64,000 bases of DNA from a virus (IMGVR_UViG_3300037521_000345:35004-99003); one strand, 5' to 3'. Positions 14,461 to 23,705 are shown, numbered from the stretch's first letter. A program made the numbers and translations. Notes: generated by a model not told the origin, from the sequence alone.

Positions 14461-16245
14461 ATGTCAAAATCTTACGATTCTAAAGACATTAGAGTTTTAG
14501 AAGAGCTTGAGCATATTAGGTTGAATCCAAGTATGTATATTGGGTCAACCACGGATCCAACTCACCTCGTTGAAGAAGCAATTGACAATGCTCTCGACGA
14601 AGCATTGGCAGGTTATGCAACAATTATAGCTGTAAATATTAATACTAAAAAACATATTTGCAGTATATTAGATAATGGAAGGGGCATCCCAATAACAGAG
14701 GATGTCCCTATTATTATTTCATCTAAACTATTCTCGGGAGCGAAGTTTCAAGATAAGAAAACTGCATATGAAATAAGTTCAGGTCTTCATGGTGTTGGTT
14801 TAGTAGCTGTTAATGCTTTGAGCAGTCAGTATAAAATTGAAATATATAGAGATGGTAAGCATGCTATATTCAATTTTAAAAAAGCAAAGTTAAAAAGTAA
14901 AGTAATTGAACCAAATGGAGACTCACCATTTTCAACAAAAATTGAATTTATGCCAGATAAAAAATTCTTTGAAACTTTAATTCCGAATATAGATAGAATA
15001 AGAAAAAGATTAATCACAGCATCTGCTGAATTGGATAAAAAGATAACATTCATACTACAAGTAGATGATGAGAAAGAAATTATTAAATTAAGTTTAGAAC
15101 AGCATTTCCTGGAAAATTGTTTATCAACAGGTGTGGCGCAAACAATATTACTTTTAAATTCTGAACACAAACCAGAAAGATTCAGAATAATGATGGCATA
15201 TGAAAATGGAGGTTCAATATCTCCCAAAGTATTATCATCAGTTAACTTGTTACCAGTAGAAGGAGGAGGGAGTCATGTAAATTGTTTCTATGATTTACTT
15301 AGAGATTTCTTTACAGCTAAAGCAAAAAAGCTAGATTATAAATTTCAACCCAACGATGTATTATATGGATTGAGAGCATATCTAATGTTGAGTTTAGTTG
15401 AACCAAAATTCTCTGGACAAACAAAAGATAAATTAACAAATAGAAGAGTTTATTTTGATAGGTTTATGAGAGATTGTAAATATCAATTAGAAGTATTTGC
15501 AAATAATAACTCATCAAAGATTAATGAATTTTTAGAGAGATTTCAATCTTATAGAAAAAAACTTGATGCTAAAAAACTATCAATGAATGGAACAGGTGGA
15601 AGAAGAGCATCAACAAAATTTACAAAGCTCAGGGATTGTACAAGTAGAAATGGTGAGTTATTTGTTGTTGAAGGTGATTCAGCAGGAGGTTCAATCATTC
15701 AAAGTCGAAATCCAAATCTACATGCTGTATTACCATTGAGAGGAAAATCAATTCCAAACGTTACAGTTAAAAAGAATATCCTCAAGAATAAAGAAGTCGG
15801 GGAATTAGTCATGGCAATTGGAGCAGGAATTGGTCCTCACTTTGACATATCTAAAATGAGATATAGTAAAATTATATGTGCTACAGATGCAGATCATGAT
15901 GGAGCACATATTGCTTGTCTATTAACAATGGTTATGGGAATATTATTACCTGATGTTATTAAAGAGGGAAGATACTATATAGCACAAACTCCACTATTTG
16001 CAATCAATGAGAAGAAAGCATTTATTCCATTATGGTCAGAAGAAGAATTAGAAAAAGCAAGAACAGCGGGAAGAACTATTCAAAGATATAAAGGATTAGG
16101 TGAGATGAATCCTGCAGAATTAAAGATAAGTTTATTAGATGAAGCTACAAGAAATCTAACTCGAGTTGAATACAGTCATGATATTGAATCTTTAATTAAA
16201 CTATTTTCGAGCGCTGAAGAAAAAAGAAAGTTGGTAACTAGATAA
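14461..16245 (+). CDS. type II DNA topoisomerase, ATPase/TOPRIM subunit (GyrB/ParE/T4 gp39-like)
   Basis: 594 residues from the ATG at 14461, favoured over a TTG nine bases earlier because GGGAGGA (14444-14450) is correctly spaced from it. GHKL ATPase motifs: 'EEAIDNALDEALAG', DNGRGIP, GLHGVG. TOPRIM motifs: EGDSAGGS and 'TDADHDGAHI', then RYKGLGEMN. The order matches GyrB and T4 gp39. It works with the A subunit at 18989 to relax or decatenate the phage chromosome during replication. The two genes are separated by six others, including a restriction-modification-like pair. Confidence 0.95.
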   Translation: MSKSYDSKDIRVLEELEHIRLNPSMYIGSTTDPTHLVEEAIDNALDEALAGYATIIAVNINTKKHICSILDNGRGIPITEDVPIIISSKLFSGAKFQDKKTAYEISSGLHGVGLVAVNALSSQYKIEIYRDGKHAIFNFKKAKLKSKVIEPNGDSPFSTKIEFMPDKKFFETLIPNIDRIRKRLITASAELDKKITFILQVDDEKEIIKLSLEQHFLENCLSTGVAQTILLLNSEHKPERFRIMMAYENGGSISPKVLSSVNLLPVEGGGSHVNCFYDLLRDFFTAKAKKLDYKFQPNDVLYGLRAYLMLSLVEPKFSGQTKDKLTNRRVYFDRFMRDCKYQLEVFANNNSSKINEFLERFQSYRKKLDAKKLSMNGTGGRRASTKFTKLRDCTSRNGELFVVEGDSAGGSIIQSRNPNLHAVLPLRGKSIPNVTVKKNILKNKEVGELVMAIGAGIGPHFDISKMRYSKIICATDADHDGAHIACLLTMVMGILLPDVIKEGRYYIAQTPLFAINEKKAFIPLWSEEELEKARTAGRTIQRYKGLGEMNPAELKISLLDEATRNLTRVEYSHDIESLIKLFSSAEEKRKLVTR

Positions 16246-16266
16246 AACAACAAAGGAGAATAAAAA

Positions 16267-16650
16267 ATGGGTCTTGATATTGAAAAAATTAAAGAGTCTT
16301 CAACATGGATTCCTGATAAAAGAGCAATACAATGGACCGAACAATGGATAGGAAATCAATTAAAAAAATCTGAATGCTTTATATGGGTATCATCTTTTTT
16401 CTCAATTAAATTTTCTACAGACTTAAATTATGCTACTATAACTGATGTAAACTTTCCTATTTATGAACCCTCTGAAAAAACTTTTGAAAATTTAGCAAGA
16501 ACAATAAAAATATTAGAAAAATTAAACTATAACGTTGATTCTAATGAAAAAATAGTTGCAAATTTAGGTATAGAAACAAGAGTTATTGATGATCGAACTA
16601 TTGATAAATATATATATATACCCAAGTCAAAATATTCTGATAAAAATTAG
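16267..16650 (+). CDS. hypothetical protein, 127 aa
   Basis: Not recognised. CAAAGGAG precedes the ATG. Sequence is mixed alpha/beta with several aromatic residues and no Cys pairs, signal or membrane segment. It lies 21 bases after the topoisomerase B gene and 13 before the methyltransferase. Confidence 0.7.
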   Translation: MGLDIEKIKESSTWIPDKRAIQWTEQWIGNQLKKSECFIWVSSFFSIKFSTDLNYATITDVNFPIYEPSEKTFENLARTIKILEKLNYNVDSNEKIVANLGIETRVIDDRTIDKYIYIPKSKYSDKN

Positions 16651-16663
16651 TAAGAGGTAAAAT

Positions 16664-17485
16664 ATGATTTATAGTGTTATATCTAGACAAGGTGGAAAAA
16701 GTAGATTAGTAAGATATATTAGACATATCTTTCCTCGTCAACATAAATTTTATGGAGAAGTTTTTGGTGGTGCTGCTTGGATTCTATTAAATAAAGAACC
16801 ATCTCTAATAGAAATATTCAATGATATTGATGGAAATGTTATAAATTTATTTAGAATCATTAGAGATTTTCCTGGAGAATTTGTAAATAGATTTAGATAT
16901 GATATTATAGCAAGAGAAACATTTGATGAATATAAAGATATAGATTTACATCTTCTTGATCCATTTGATCGTGCAGTAAAATATTATTATGTTTATTGTA
17001 ATTCGTTTGCCGCAGATATGAATACATTTATTAAGAGAGATAAGAGTACAAATCCAAATAGATTTCATGCAAGATTACCTGATATTGTTGAAAAATTTAC
17101 AAACAGGATGCAGAATGTTGTTATAGAAAATTTGGATTTTAGAGAATTTTTTAATAAATACAATGGCAAGGAATGGTTATTTTATTTAGATCCACCCTAT
17201 TATGGAGTTGAAGGATATGAAGAACCATTTAATGAACAAGAGCATAAAGATTTAGCATATATTCTCTCTAATAAATTTGAAGGAAAATTTATACTTTCTT
17301 ATAATGATACTCCAGAAATTAGAAATTTGTACTCACAATTTAAAATTAGAAATTTAGATATAATATATCAAGCAGCAAATCGACCTCAAGTTAATAAAGA
17401 TTTATCTGGACAGAAATCAGAACTTATCATTGCTAATTTTAAAGCTAATTTTGAATTTATTCGCGAAAAACATTTAGATTTTTGA
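16664..17485 (+). CDS. D12-class DNA adenine-N6 methyltransferase (Dam-like)
   Basis: 273 residues. SAM-binding motif 'FGGAAW' (34-39) after an N-terminal 'RQGGKSRL', and the catalytic DPPYY near residue 176, in the alpha-class order of Dam, DpnM and T4 Dam. The later 'FILSYNDTPEIR' also fits this family. It transfers methyl from SAM to adenine N6 in DNA. The restriction endonuclease-like gene starts 12 bases downstream, so it may protect phage DNA from that enzyme or from host restriction. The target sequence cannot be read from the protein. Confidence 0.88.
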   Translation: MIYSVISRQGGKSRLVRYIRHIFPRQHKFYGEVFGGAAWILLNKEPSLIEIFNDIDGNVINLFRIIRDFPGEFVNRFRYDIIARETFDEYKDIDLHLLDPFDRAVKYYYVYCNSFAADMNTFIKRDKSTNPNRFHARLPDIVEKFTNRMQNVVIENLDFREFFNKYNGKEWLFYLDPPYYGVEGYEEPFNEQEHKDLAYILSNKFEGKFILSYNDTPEIRNLYSQFKIRNLDIIYQAANRPQVNKDLSGQKSELIIANFKANFEFIREKHLDF

Positions 17486-17497
17486 AAGGAAAAAATA

Positions 17498-18433
17498 ATG
17501 AAGGGAAAAGTAATTCAAATTATACGAACATTTCCACATGGTAATAAATTGTATAGACGTTCAGAAGGTCATCCAGAAGAAAAACCATTATTACAACAAC
17601 TAAAATCAGCTTATATAATTTGGAAAAATAGTTGTCTCAAAGTTACTATCACTAATGAAAATGACTTAAAACAAATTATTCAATATACAAATAATTATAT
17701 AGATTTCTGGCATCAAGAAATATTTGATAAGATAAGAAACAATGGACAAAGTCAATTATATCCTTCAGTTCTTGAGGAAACAATGTACTATCTTTTTAAT
17801 ACTATTGTTAAACCACCTTTAGTCTGTGGAACTCGTACAATTTGTATTAGTTCATATATAAAACCATATAATGAACTTAATTTTAATGCCTTTTATGAAG
17901 ACAATTTGTGTTTTGAAACAATGGATGCAGATTTTGTTATTGGTATGTTAATAGATTCTATGATTACTAAAAAGAAAGAAATTATTCCATTTGTAATTAT
18001 AGAAAATAAAAAATATGCTGATAAAACTATGCGAGGGAGAGGGGAAGATATAAAATTAAAACTAAAAAGATTTTCTACAGACTGTTTATATGCATTTGTA
18101 GTAGATATATTAAGAGGTGGTTCAATTTCAAAAGACTTCAATCCAAACCTATGCACAATAGATCAAATTTATGGTGTAAGAGAATGGAACGATGATAGCA
18201 AAAATGAACTAAAAGAAAATGTAGTTTTTACATTATTTTCAGATGTAGTATATCACTTACATAAAATTAAAAAAGAGAGTATATCTATGGAAGAAAGATT
18301 TAATAGGGGATTTATGATGGATCGATATACACCACCCCTACCTGAAGTGTTTCAGATTGTAGAAGAGTTTCAAAAAATTAAACCTATCACCGAACAACCA
18401 ATAATAATGTTTAATAAGGAAAATATCACATGA
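17498..18433 (+). CDS. Bpu10I/DdeI-like type II restriction endonuclease
   Basis: 311 residues. The core has D145 (in 'MDADFVIG') and E169-x-K171 in 'PFVIIENKKYADKTM', a PD-(D/E)xK nuclease arrangement. The stretch from there to 'TIDQIYGVRE' resembles what I recall of Bpu10I/BbvCI endonucleases ('ENK.Y.DKTM...IDQIY'). Placed directly after an adenine methyltransferase. It may cut host or competing phage DNA; an intact R-M pair inside a lytic giant phage would be unusual. A different PD-(D/E)xK nuclease of unknown specificity is the main alternative. Confidence 0.7.
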   Translation: MKGKVIQIIRTFPHGNKLYRRSEGHPEEKPLLQQLKSAYIIWKNSCLKVTITNENDLKQIIQYTNNYIDFWHQEIFDKIRNNGQSQLYPSVLEETMYYLFNTIVKPPLVCGTRTICISSYIKPYNELNFNAFYEDNLCFETMDADFVIGMLIDSMITKKKEIIPFVIIENKKYADKTMRGRGEDIKLKLKRFSTDCLYAFVVDILRGGSISKDFNPNLCTIDQIYGVREWNDDSKNELKENVVFTLFSDVVYHLHKIKKESISMEERFNRGFMMDRYTPPLPEVFQIVEEFQKIKPITEQPIIMFNKENIT

Positions 18434-18594
18434 GGCAAAAAACCTTAACAAAACAGTGTGACAACTGTAGCTTCTGTATAATGAATGATAAAAACCAATT
18501 ATGTTGTGGTTGGGGTAATAGTAAAAGTATTAAAATATTGAATACTCCAAAAAGAAAAAAAGGTTATCCAGAATGTAATCTTATCAAGAGTTAA
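18430..18594 (+). CDS. cysteine-rich small protein, 54 aa
   Basis: ATG overlaps the stop of the endonuclease gene (ATGA). The product has six cysteines: C-x2-C-x2-C near the N-terminus, a CC pair in 'LCCGWGN' and one near the C-terminus, spacing that suits zinc or an Fe-S cluster. Not recognised. It is too short for ordinary gene calling, but the coupling and the Cys pattern support it. Confidence 0.55.
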   Translation: MRQKTLTKQCDNCSFCIMNDKNQLCCGWGNSKSIKILNTPKRKKGYPECNLIKS

Positions 18595-18615
18595 CATTTA
18601 AATAGGAGTTTAATA

Positions 18616-19065
18616 ATGGGAACAAGAGCAGATTTCTATATTGATAATAAGGGAGATATGACGTGGATGGGTAGTATATATAATGATGGTGAACCCTGGC
18701 ATATGCCAATCACGTTGTTAGCACAAATTAACCCTGTAATGTTTGCAGAACAATTGAGTGAATTTCTTGAAAAGATTAGACATACAGATCAAATGTGGCC
18801 ATGGACATGGGAAGATAGTCGTTCAACAGATTACTCATATATTCTTGATTGTGAAAGGGGCAGAGTAGTTGGATTTTCTTCATCAGATAAAATGATCTTT
18901 GATCCATTGAGAGTAACAGTTGGAGAGGATTTAAACTCATCAAAGATTGCAAATGCTATACCAAATTTTCCAAAACTAGGAGATGGAAATGGATCGAAAT
19001 CTTCCAAACCTTTACAGAGAATACGGGACATATTCAAATTACAGAAATTTCCCTTTAGATCTTGA
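18616..19065 (+). CDS. hypothetical protein, 149 aa
   Basis: AATAGGAG precedes the ATG. The N-terminus 'MGTRADFYI' followed by 'WMGSIYNDGEPW' resembles a small uncharacterised family that I have seen in phages and bacteria, without known function. The last 26 codons overlap the next gene in another frame by 77 bases, a long overlap for this genome; the C-terminal 'SSKPLQRIRDIFKLQKF' part may therefore be little constrained. Confidence 0.65.
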   Translation: MGTRADFYIDNKGDMTWMGSIYNDGEPWHMPITLLAQINPVMFAEQLSEFLEKIRHTDQMWPWTWEDSRSTDYSYILDCERGRVVGFSSSDKMIFDPLRVTVGEDLNSSKIANAIPNFPKLGDGNGSKSSKPLQRIRDIFKLQKFPFRS

Positions 19066-20305
19066 TGGATTAAAACCCGTTGAGAGAAGAGTTTTATTAT
19101 CAGCATTTAAAATTGCAAGAACTAAATTTGCTAAATGCAGACAAGTTGACACTTATACTTGTGGTCATTATCATCCACACGGAGAATGCTATGGAACAAT
19201 AGTTCAATTAGTTAAACAAGGATTCTTAACAGGTCAAGGAAATTTTGGTACAAACGTTGGAATTGAAACTGTTGGACCAGCAGCTCCAAGATATACAGAA
19301 TGTAAAATAAATGACTATACATTAAACCTGGCATTTAAGCTGGTCAAATATGTTCCATGGATTCAAACGGAACTTGATGATAAAGAACCAGCTTATCTTC
19401 CAACAATGTTTCCAGTATGTTTGATGGGAAAAGAATACACTCAAGGTATTGGATTTGGATATAAAACATTTATTCCTTGTTATGAAGTTAAAGATTTATA
19501 TAAAAGATTATTATGGTTACTAAATAAACGAAAAACAAAACCCACAATTAAACCAATTACCGACTGTGTAATATTATCAGGTAATGATACATTAGAACAA
19601 TTGTTGACAACTGGAAAAGCAAAAATTGATGTGAGGGGAATAATTCAAGAAGAACCCACAAGAAATAAAGCTATATTAAAATCGTGGCCACCTGGAAAGA
19701 GATTTGAAACAATTTTAAATAGACTTTCAAAACATTTTGAAAACGCTGATATTGGATTTACAGATTTATCAGTAACAGATACACAAATTGTATTTCAAGT
19801 TTTGAAAAATAGAAATAGAGATATAATGTATCGAAGATTTGTAAAAGATTTAAAAGAATCAGTTAATGGTTCAATTTCATTTGAAACTATAACAGTTAAT
19901 ACAAATGAAAATCAAAGAGTAGTACATAAATCAATAGATCAATTATTATTAGATACATATTCTGCTTATTGTAAAACAACAGAAATAATGATCAGGCAAG
20001 AAATTGAAAGACATGCTCAACTTATTAAAGAATATGAAGCATTGAGAAAAATTAGACCAGTTATCGCAAGTGGAGTTTCGAATAAATTATCACAAGAAAA
20101 TATATTAGATGAAATTAAAAGATTAACAGATGTATCTAAAAAAATTGCTAAAGAATTAATGAATAAATATAAAATAAGTAAGTTATTAACATTAGATATA
20201 GATACAAATGAAATAAACAATCAAATGAATCAACTAAATCGACTAATCAAACAAATAGTTCCATACGTATTAAAGGGATATGATGATTTCCTTAAGTTAA
20301 AATAA
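18989..20305 (+). CDS. type II DNA topoisomerase, cleavage subunit (GyrA/ParC/T4 gp52-like)
   Basis: 438 residues, the length of T4 gp52 (no GyrA beta-pinwheel). Active-site tyrosine Y102 in 'APRYTE', with 'DGLKPVERRVL' upstream and 'HYHPHGECY' for the winged helix. The start at 18989 is preferred to the ATG at 18983 because AGGAG ends at 18982, giving a spacing of six. It pairs with the ATPase subunit at 14461. Missing the C-terminal wrapping domain, it should act as a relaxing/decatenating enzyme rather than a gyrase (family knowledge). Confidence 0.93.
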   Translation: MDRNLPNLYREYGTYSNYRNFPLDLDGLKPVERRVLLSAFKIARTKFAKCRQVDTYTCGHYHPHGECYGTIVQLVKQGFLTGQGNFGTNVGIETVGPAAPRYTECKINDYTLNLAFKLVKYVPWIQTELDDKEPAYLPTMFPVCLMGKEYTQGIGFGYKTFIPCYEVKDLYKRLLWLLNKRKTKPTIKPITDCVILSGNDTLEQLLTTGKAKIDVRGIIQEEPTRNKAILKSWPPGKRFETILNRLSKHFENADIGFTDLSVTDTQIVFQVLKNRNRDIMYRRFVKDLKESVNGSISFETITVNTNENQRVVHKSIDQLLLDTYSAYCKTTEIMIRQEIERHAQLIKEYEALRKIRPVIASGVSNKLSQENILDEIKRLTDVSKKIAKELMNKYKISKLLTLDIDTNEINNQMNQLNRLIKQIVPYVLKGYDDFLKLK

Positions 20306-20319
20306 TGGAGGATATTAAT

Positions 20320-20754
20320 ATGTTTCGTATTGAAAAAAGATTTACAATACCCATTGGACATAGATTGAGCAAACATAAAGGAAGATGTTCATCAATTCAT
20401 GGTCATAATTTTACAATCCTTGTTGGAATAGCAAATTTTGAGTTAGATGAGAATGATATGCTCATTGATTTTTCAGAATTAAAATCATTGGTAAATAATA
20501 TAATTGATTCCTATGATCATGCATTATTAGTCAATAAAACTGATTTAGAATGGTTAGGACCATTAACAGAAAAATTAAATCTTCGAGCACATAAGTTTGA
20601 TAATAAAAATTATGATCCAACAGCTGAAAGACTATCAGAACAATTATTTTTAAAATTAAAAGCTATTTTTACACCATATAGTTTTAGACTTGATTATGTA
20701 ACAGTTTATGAAAATGAAAATTCTAAAGCAACTTACTCTGAGGAATGGTCATGA
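20320..20754 (+). CDS. queD: QueD-type 6-carboxy-5,6,7,8-tetrahydropterin synthase
   Basis: 144 residues from the ATG at 20320, which has GGAGG eight bases upstream; an ATG at 20305 overlapping the previous stop is less well placed. Signature: H14, catalytic C23 and zinc ligands H27/H29 in 'GRCSSIHGHNF', then 'MLIDFSELK', 'YDHALL' and 'PTAERLSEQL', all typical of the 6-pyruvoyl tetrahydropterin synthase/QueD fold. It converts dihydroneopterin triphosphate to carboxytetrahydropterin in 7-deazaguanine synthesis. FolE2, which makes its substrate, is at 42788. QueE and QueC are not recognised in this window. Confidence 0.9.
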   Translation: MFRIEKRFTIPIGHRLSKHKGRCSSIHGHNFTILVGIANFELDENDMLIDFSELKSLVNNIIDSYDHALLVNKTDLEWLGPLTEKLNLRAHKFDNKNYDPTAERLSEQLFLKLKAIFTPYSFRLDYVTVYENENSKATYSEEWS

Positions 20755-21233
20755 ATACTTCTCAATATGGATTGTTTAGAATATTAAAAAAAATGGATGA
20801 CATTAGAGAAAGAAAAAAAATTATTTCCTATGATAAACTAGTAAAATTTTGTGAGCAGTATCTTCTAACTATAGAAAATTCAATTATATTTACTGGTATG
20901 TATGATGGTTGTTGGAATTTCAAAACTAATACTAGTTATAAAAATTATAGATATAATTTTTATTCATTATCAAGATACATTGATGATGAAATTATGAAAA
21001 AGAAAGATGTAGAATCAATATTTAATCTCTATGATAAAAAAATGGAGTATATTTTAAATCTTACTATTATAGAAAATAAAATTTTATATGATAAATTTAA
21101 TGAATTAAGAGAAAAATATCTTAAAGAAGATGATATTTTTAATTTCGATTCATTACAAAAACCAGATTCAGGAATAAAAGTAAAACAAATAGTTAAATAT
21201 AAATTTGATCCAACAAATTTATTGACAGCATGA
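20751..21233 (+). CDS. hypothetical protein, 160 aa
   Basis: Start at 20751 overlaps the queD stop (ATGA), with GAGGA seven bases upstream. Predicted helical, Lys/Tyr-rich, no Cys motif or membrane segment. Not recognised. It sits between queD and the helicase in one cotranscribed run. Confidence 0.65.
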   Translation: MNTSQYGLFRILKKMDDIRERKKIISYDKLVKFCEQYLLTIENSIIFTGMYDGCWNFKTNTSYKNYRYNFYSLSRYIDDEIMKKKDVESIFNLYDKKMEYILNLTIIENKILYDKFNELREKYLKEDDIFNFDSLQKPDSGIKVKQIVKYKFDPTNLLTA

Positions 21234-21243
21234 GGAGAAAGGT

Positions 21244-22647
21244 ATGAATATTATTAAAAGATCTGGTTTACTCATTCCAAAAAAATATAAACAACATCAA
21301 TTTTATCGAATGATTGTAAACCATCTTATAAGAAGAATAAAGAATTTTCAAAATTCTACCTATGATACAAATATTTTTTATTTAGAATCAGATGACTATT
21401 TAATGATACCAAGATGTTTTCCTATCAAAGATTATATATCTAATATTCAAATAGAGGATATAAGACATGAGGGAGCAGATATTAAAATTGAACATAACAT
21501 TGTTCCAAGAAGTGAAGCACAAAAAAGAGCAATGGCACAAATGCTAAATTCTGAAAATTGTATTCTTCAATTATCTCCTGGTGTTGGTAAAACTGTTGTT
21601 TCAATCCATACTATTGCAGTCAGAAAAAAGAAAAGTTTTATTTTAGTTCATAGAGATGCATTAGCAGAACAATGGCAAAAAAGAATAAAATCATTTACTA
21701 ATCTTGAAGATGAAGAAGTTGCAAGACTAACATCAGCAACCTTTGAAAAAGATTTAGATAAATCAATAATTGTTGCTACAACACAAACATTTATATCTCT
21801 TTTAAAAAGAAATAGAACTAAATTTTTAACAGCACTGAATGAAGCAAATATTGGAATCTTTATTGCTGATGAGGTTCATACATCAGTTGGAGCTCCAACA
21901 TTTTCAGAATGTTCTATCCATATGCCATCAAAATATGCATATGGATTAAGTGCTACTCCATATAGATATGATGGTAATGGAGATATAATTGAATATCACT
22001 TGGGAGAAATCTTTTCTGATGATGATATAGAAGGGACTATGGGCGCAAAAGTAACTGCTATACTACTTGATTATCAAATTGATACTCCCAAAAGATATAC
22101 TTATATTAGATGGGGTGGTGATTTTCAAAGAGCAAGATATTTTAATTTAATGAAAAAATCTGAAACATTTATGAGAGTTATAAAAGGATTATTAATAAAA
22201 TTAAAAGAAAATAGAGATTTAATATGTATCTCGGAACGAATTAAATTGATTGAAGAACTTTATAACTGGTTACCATCAGAAAGTAAATCAAAATTTTGTG
22301 GATCAGCTAAATTAGATCAGTTAGAATATAAAATGACATTTGCAACACCAGGTAAGTGTAGAGATGGCATTGATGTTCCACAAAAAGATTGTGTTATTAT
22401 GACTTCACCAATTACAAATATTGAGCAATTGACTGGCAGAGTTACCAGAAATCATCCAAATAAAAAGACTCCAATAATAATTGATATGATAGATTATGGT
22501 TGTAGAGAAATGTCAAGGACAATGCACAATCGAATTAAATTTTATGATAAAAAGGGGTGGCCAGTTCAATTTCTTCTAGCAACAAAGGATAAAATAATTC
22601 AACTAGATCAAGAACGTGCATATGAAATTATCAATGGAAAAGTATAA
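21244..22647 (+). CDS. SF2 DEVH-box helicase (UvsW/XPB-like)
   Basis: 467 residues. Motif I SPGVGKT (111-117), motif II ADEVH near 222, motif III LSATP, motif VI 'EQLTGRVTR'. Order and size match T4 UvsW and XPB/SSL2-type helicases. T4 UvsW unwinds branched DNA and R-loops and drives the switch from origin- to recombination-dependent replication; the nearby gp46/gp47-like genes fit that role. The N-terminal 80 residues correspond to a small DNA-binding domain in UvsW, not clearly recognisable here. Confidence 0.88.
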   Translation: MNIIKRSGLLIPKKYKQHQFYRMIVNHLIRRIKNFQNSTYDTNIFYLESDDYLMIPRCFPIKDYISNIQIEDIRHEGADIKIEHNIVPRSEAQKRAMAQMLNSENCILQLSPGVGKTVVSIHTIAVRKKKSFILVHRDALAEQWQKRIKSFTNLEDEEVARLTSATFEKDLDKSIIVATTQTFISLLKRNRTKFLTALNEANIGIFIADEVHTSVGAPTFSECSIHMPSKYAYGLSATPYRYDGNGDIIEYHLGEIFSDDDIEGTMGAKVTAILLDYQIDTPKRYTYIRWGGDFQRARYFNLMKKSETFMRVIKGLLIKLKENRDLICISERIKLIEELYNWLPSESKSKFCGSAKLDQLEYKMTFATPGKCRDGIDVPQKDCVIMTSPITNIEQLTGRVTRNHPNKKTPIIIDMIDYGCREMSRTMHNRIKFYDKKGWPVQFLLATKDKIIQLDQERAYEIINGKV

Positions 22648-22946
22648 TGAGAATCAAAATAGATTTTACAACCAATAGTTCATCAGCTTCTTTTATGATA
22701 CCAAAGTCATGTTTAACTGAACAACAGATGATGATGATAAGAGATCATATTGAAACAGCTCTTTATCTGATGAAAAAGGATGACTCATATAAGTTTAGTT
22801 ATGTTAATGAACGTACAGGATGGACAATATTTGAATCAAAGCATTCAATTCAGGGTTCAACGTCAATGGATAATTTTGATATGTTTGAATTTTTAATTGC
22901 TATAGGAGTGGAGGGTCCAGAGATTCATTATGAAAAATGCGGTTGA
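22647..22946 (+). CDS. hypothetical protein with 'DFTTNSSS' N-terminus, 99 aa
   Basis: Coupled to the helicase by TAATG. The N-terminus 'MRIKIDFTTNSSSASFMI' is a motif that heads many otherwise unrelated phage and archaeal hypothetical proteins; its function is unknown. The remainder is short mixed alpha/beta. The 3' end overlaps the next small gene by 17 bases. Confidence 0.7.
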   Translation: MRIKIDFTTNSSSASFMIPKSCLTEQQMMMIRDHIETALYLMKKDDSYKFSYVNERTGWTIFESKHSIQGSTSMDNFDMFEFLIAIGVEGPEIHYEKCG

Positions 22947-23121
22947 TATAGAGAAAGGACCAATACAATACATTTATTATATGACTCAATTAGAAGATAG
23001 TCCTTGTCAAATATGTTTAGTTCAAGCATTATGTTCTAAATCATTTCTTGACAATAGCGCATGTGATTTATTTACTGAATTTATTGAAAAGAAAGAAAAA
23101 GACGTAATGGAGAAAGAATGA
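22930..23121 (+). CDS. small four-Cys protein, paralogue 1, 63 aa
   Basis: Contains 'YYMTQLEDSPCQICLVQALC' and a fourth Cys in 'NSACDLF', so C-x2-C-x(6)-C-x(10)-C, a probable metal site. The next gene repeats this pattern, which marks a tandem duplication. Both begin with a 'GPIQ' segment. Not recognised further. Confidence 0.65.
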   Translation: MKNAVDIEKGPIQYIYYMTQLEDSPCQICLVQALCSKSFLDNSACDLFTEFIEKKEKDVMEKE

Positions 23122-23342
23122 AATTAACCGATGAAGGACCAATACAATTTATCCGTGAAAAACAATCAATGTATTTTTACTATTATATGACAAAGCTAAC
23201 CGATAGTCCTTGTCAGATATGTATTGTTCAACTAATGTGTTCTAAATCAGTTTTTAAAGATACCGCATGTAATTTATTTGTAGAATTTATCAACAAGAAA
23301 GAAAAGGAAGTAGAAAAAGAGGGTATATGGATTTATACATGA
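23118..23342 (+). CDS. small four-Cys protein, paralogue 2, 74 aa
   Basis: Overlaps paralogue 1 by ATGA. 'YYMTKLTDSPCQICIVQLMC' followed by 'DTACNLF' reproduces the cysteine spacing of the previous protein, with an extra eight-residue insert after the GPIQF start and a longer tail. Conservation of all four Cys between the copies argues that the site is functional. Confidence 0.65.
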   Translation: MKLTDEGPIQFIREKQSMYFYYYMTKLTDSPCQICIVQLMCSKSVFKDTACNLFVEFINKKEKEVEKEGIWIYT

Positions 23343-23363
23343 GAAAGAAAAAATGGAGGAAAA

Positions 23364-23705
23364 ATGAGTAGTCATGCAATAACATATACAGTTTGTATTC
23401 CTCATAATTTTCATCCTAGTCGTGGAGAAGCAATACAAATAAATAATGATACATCGTTTCATGATATAGGAATTTCAAATAAAGAACTCTTTCCAAAGAT
23501 GCTTGAATATATAAAAATTCTGAAGGAGGGAGGTCATATTTGGTATTATGGAGAACATGGTATCAATCCACAATTATTTCATATTATAGTTAAGATATGT
23601 TATCGCTATAAATATATTTTATCAGAGATAGACAATGGAGGAACTGATATTATACAAGGAGTATTACCCAAAGTTTTAAAGAGAATATTAGAAGAGGAGA
23701 TATAA
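23364..23705 (+). CDS. hypothetical protein, 113 aa
   Basis: GGAGG is seven bases before the ATG. Not recognised; mixed alpha/beta with 'HIWYYGEHGINPQLFHIIVK' as its most distinctive region. Its stop is directly adjacent to the SbcD-like start, so it belongs to the recombination operon. Confidence 0.65.
   Translation: MSSHAITYTVCIPHNFHPSRGEAIQINNDTSFHDIGISNKELFPKMLEYIKILKEGGHIWYYGEHGINPQLFHIIVKICYRYKYILSEIDNGGTDIIQGVLPKVLKRILEEEI

Noticed and set aside
14826-15227. 133-codon minus-strand frame inside topoisomerase B
   Set aside because: Antisense shadow of a clear GHKL/TOPRIM gene.
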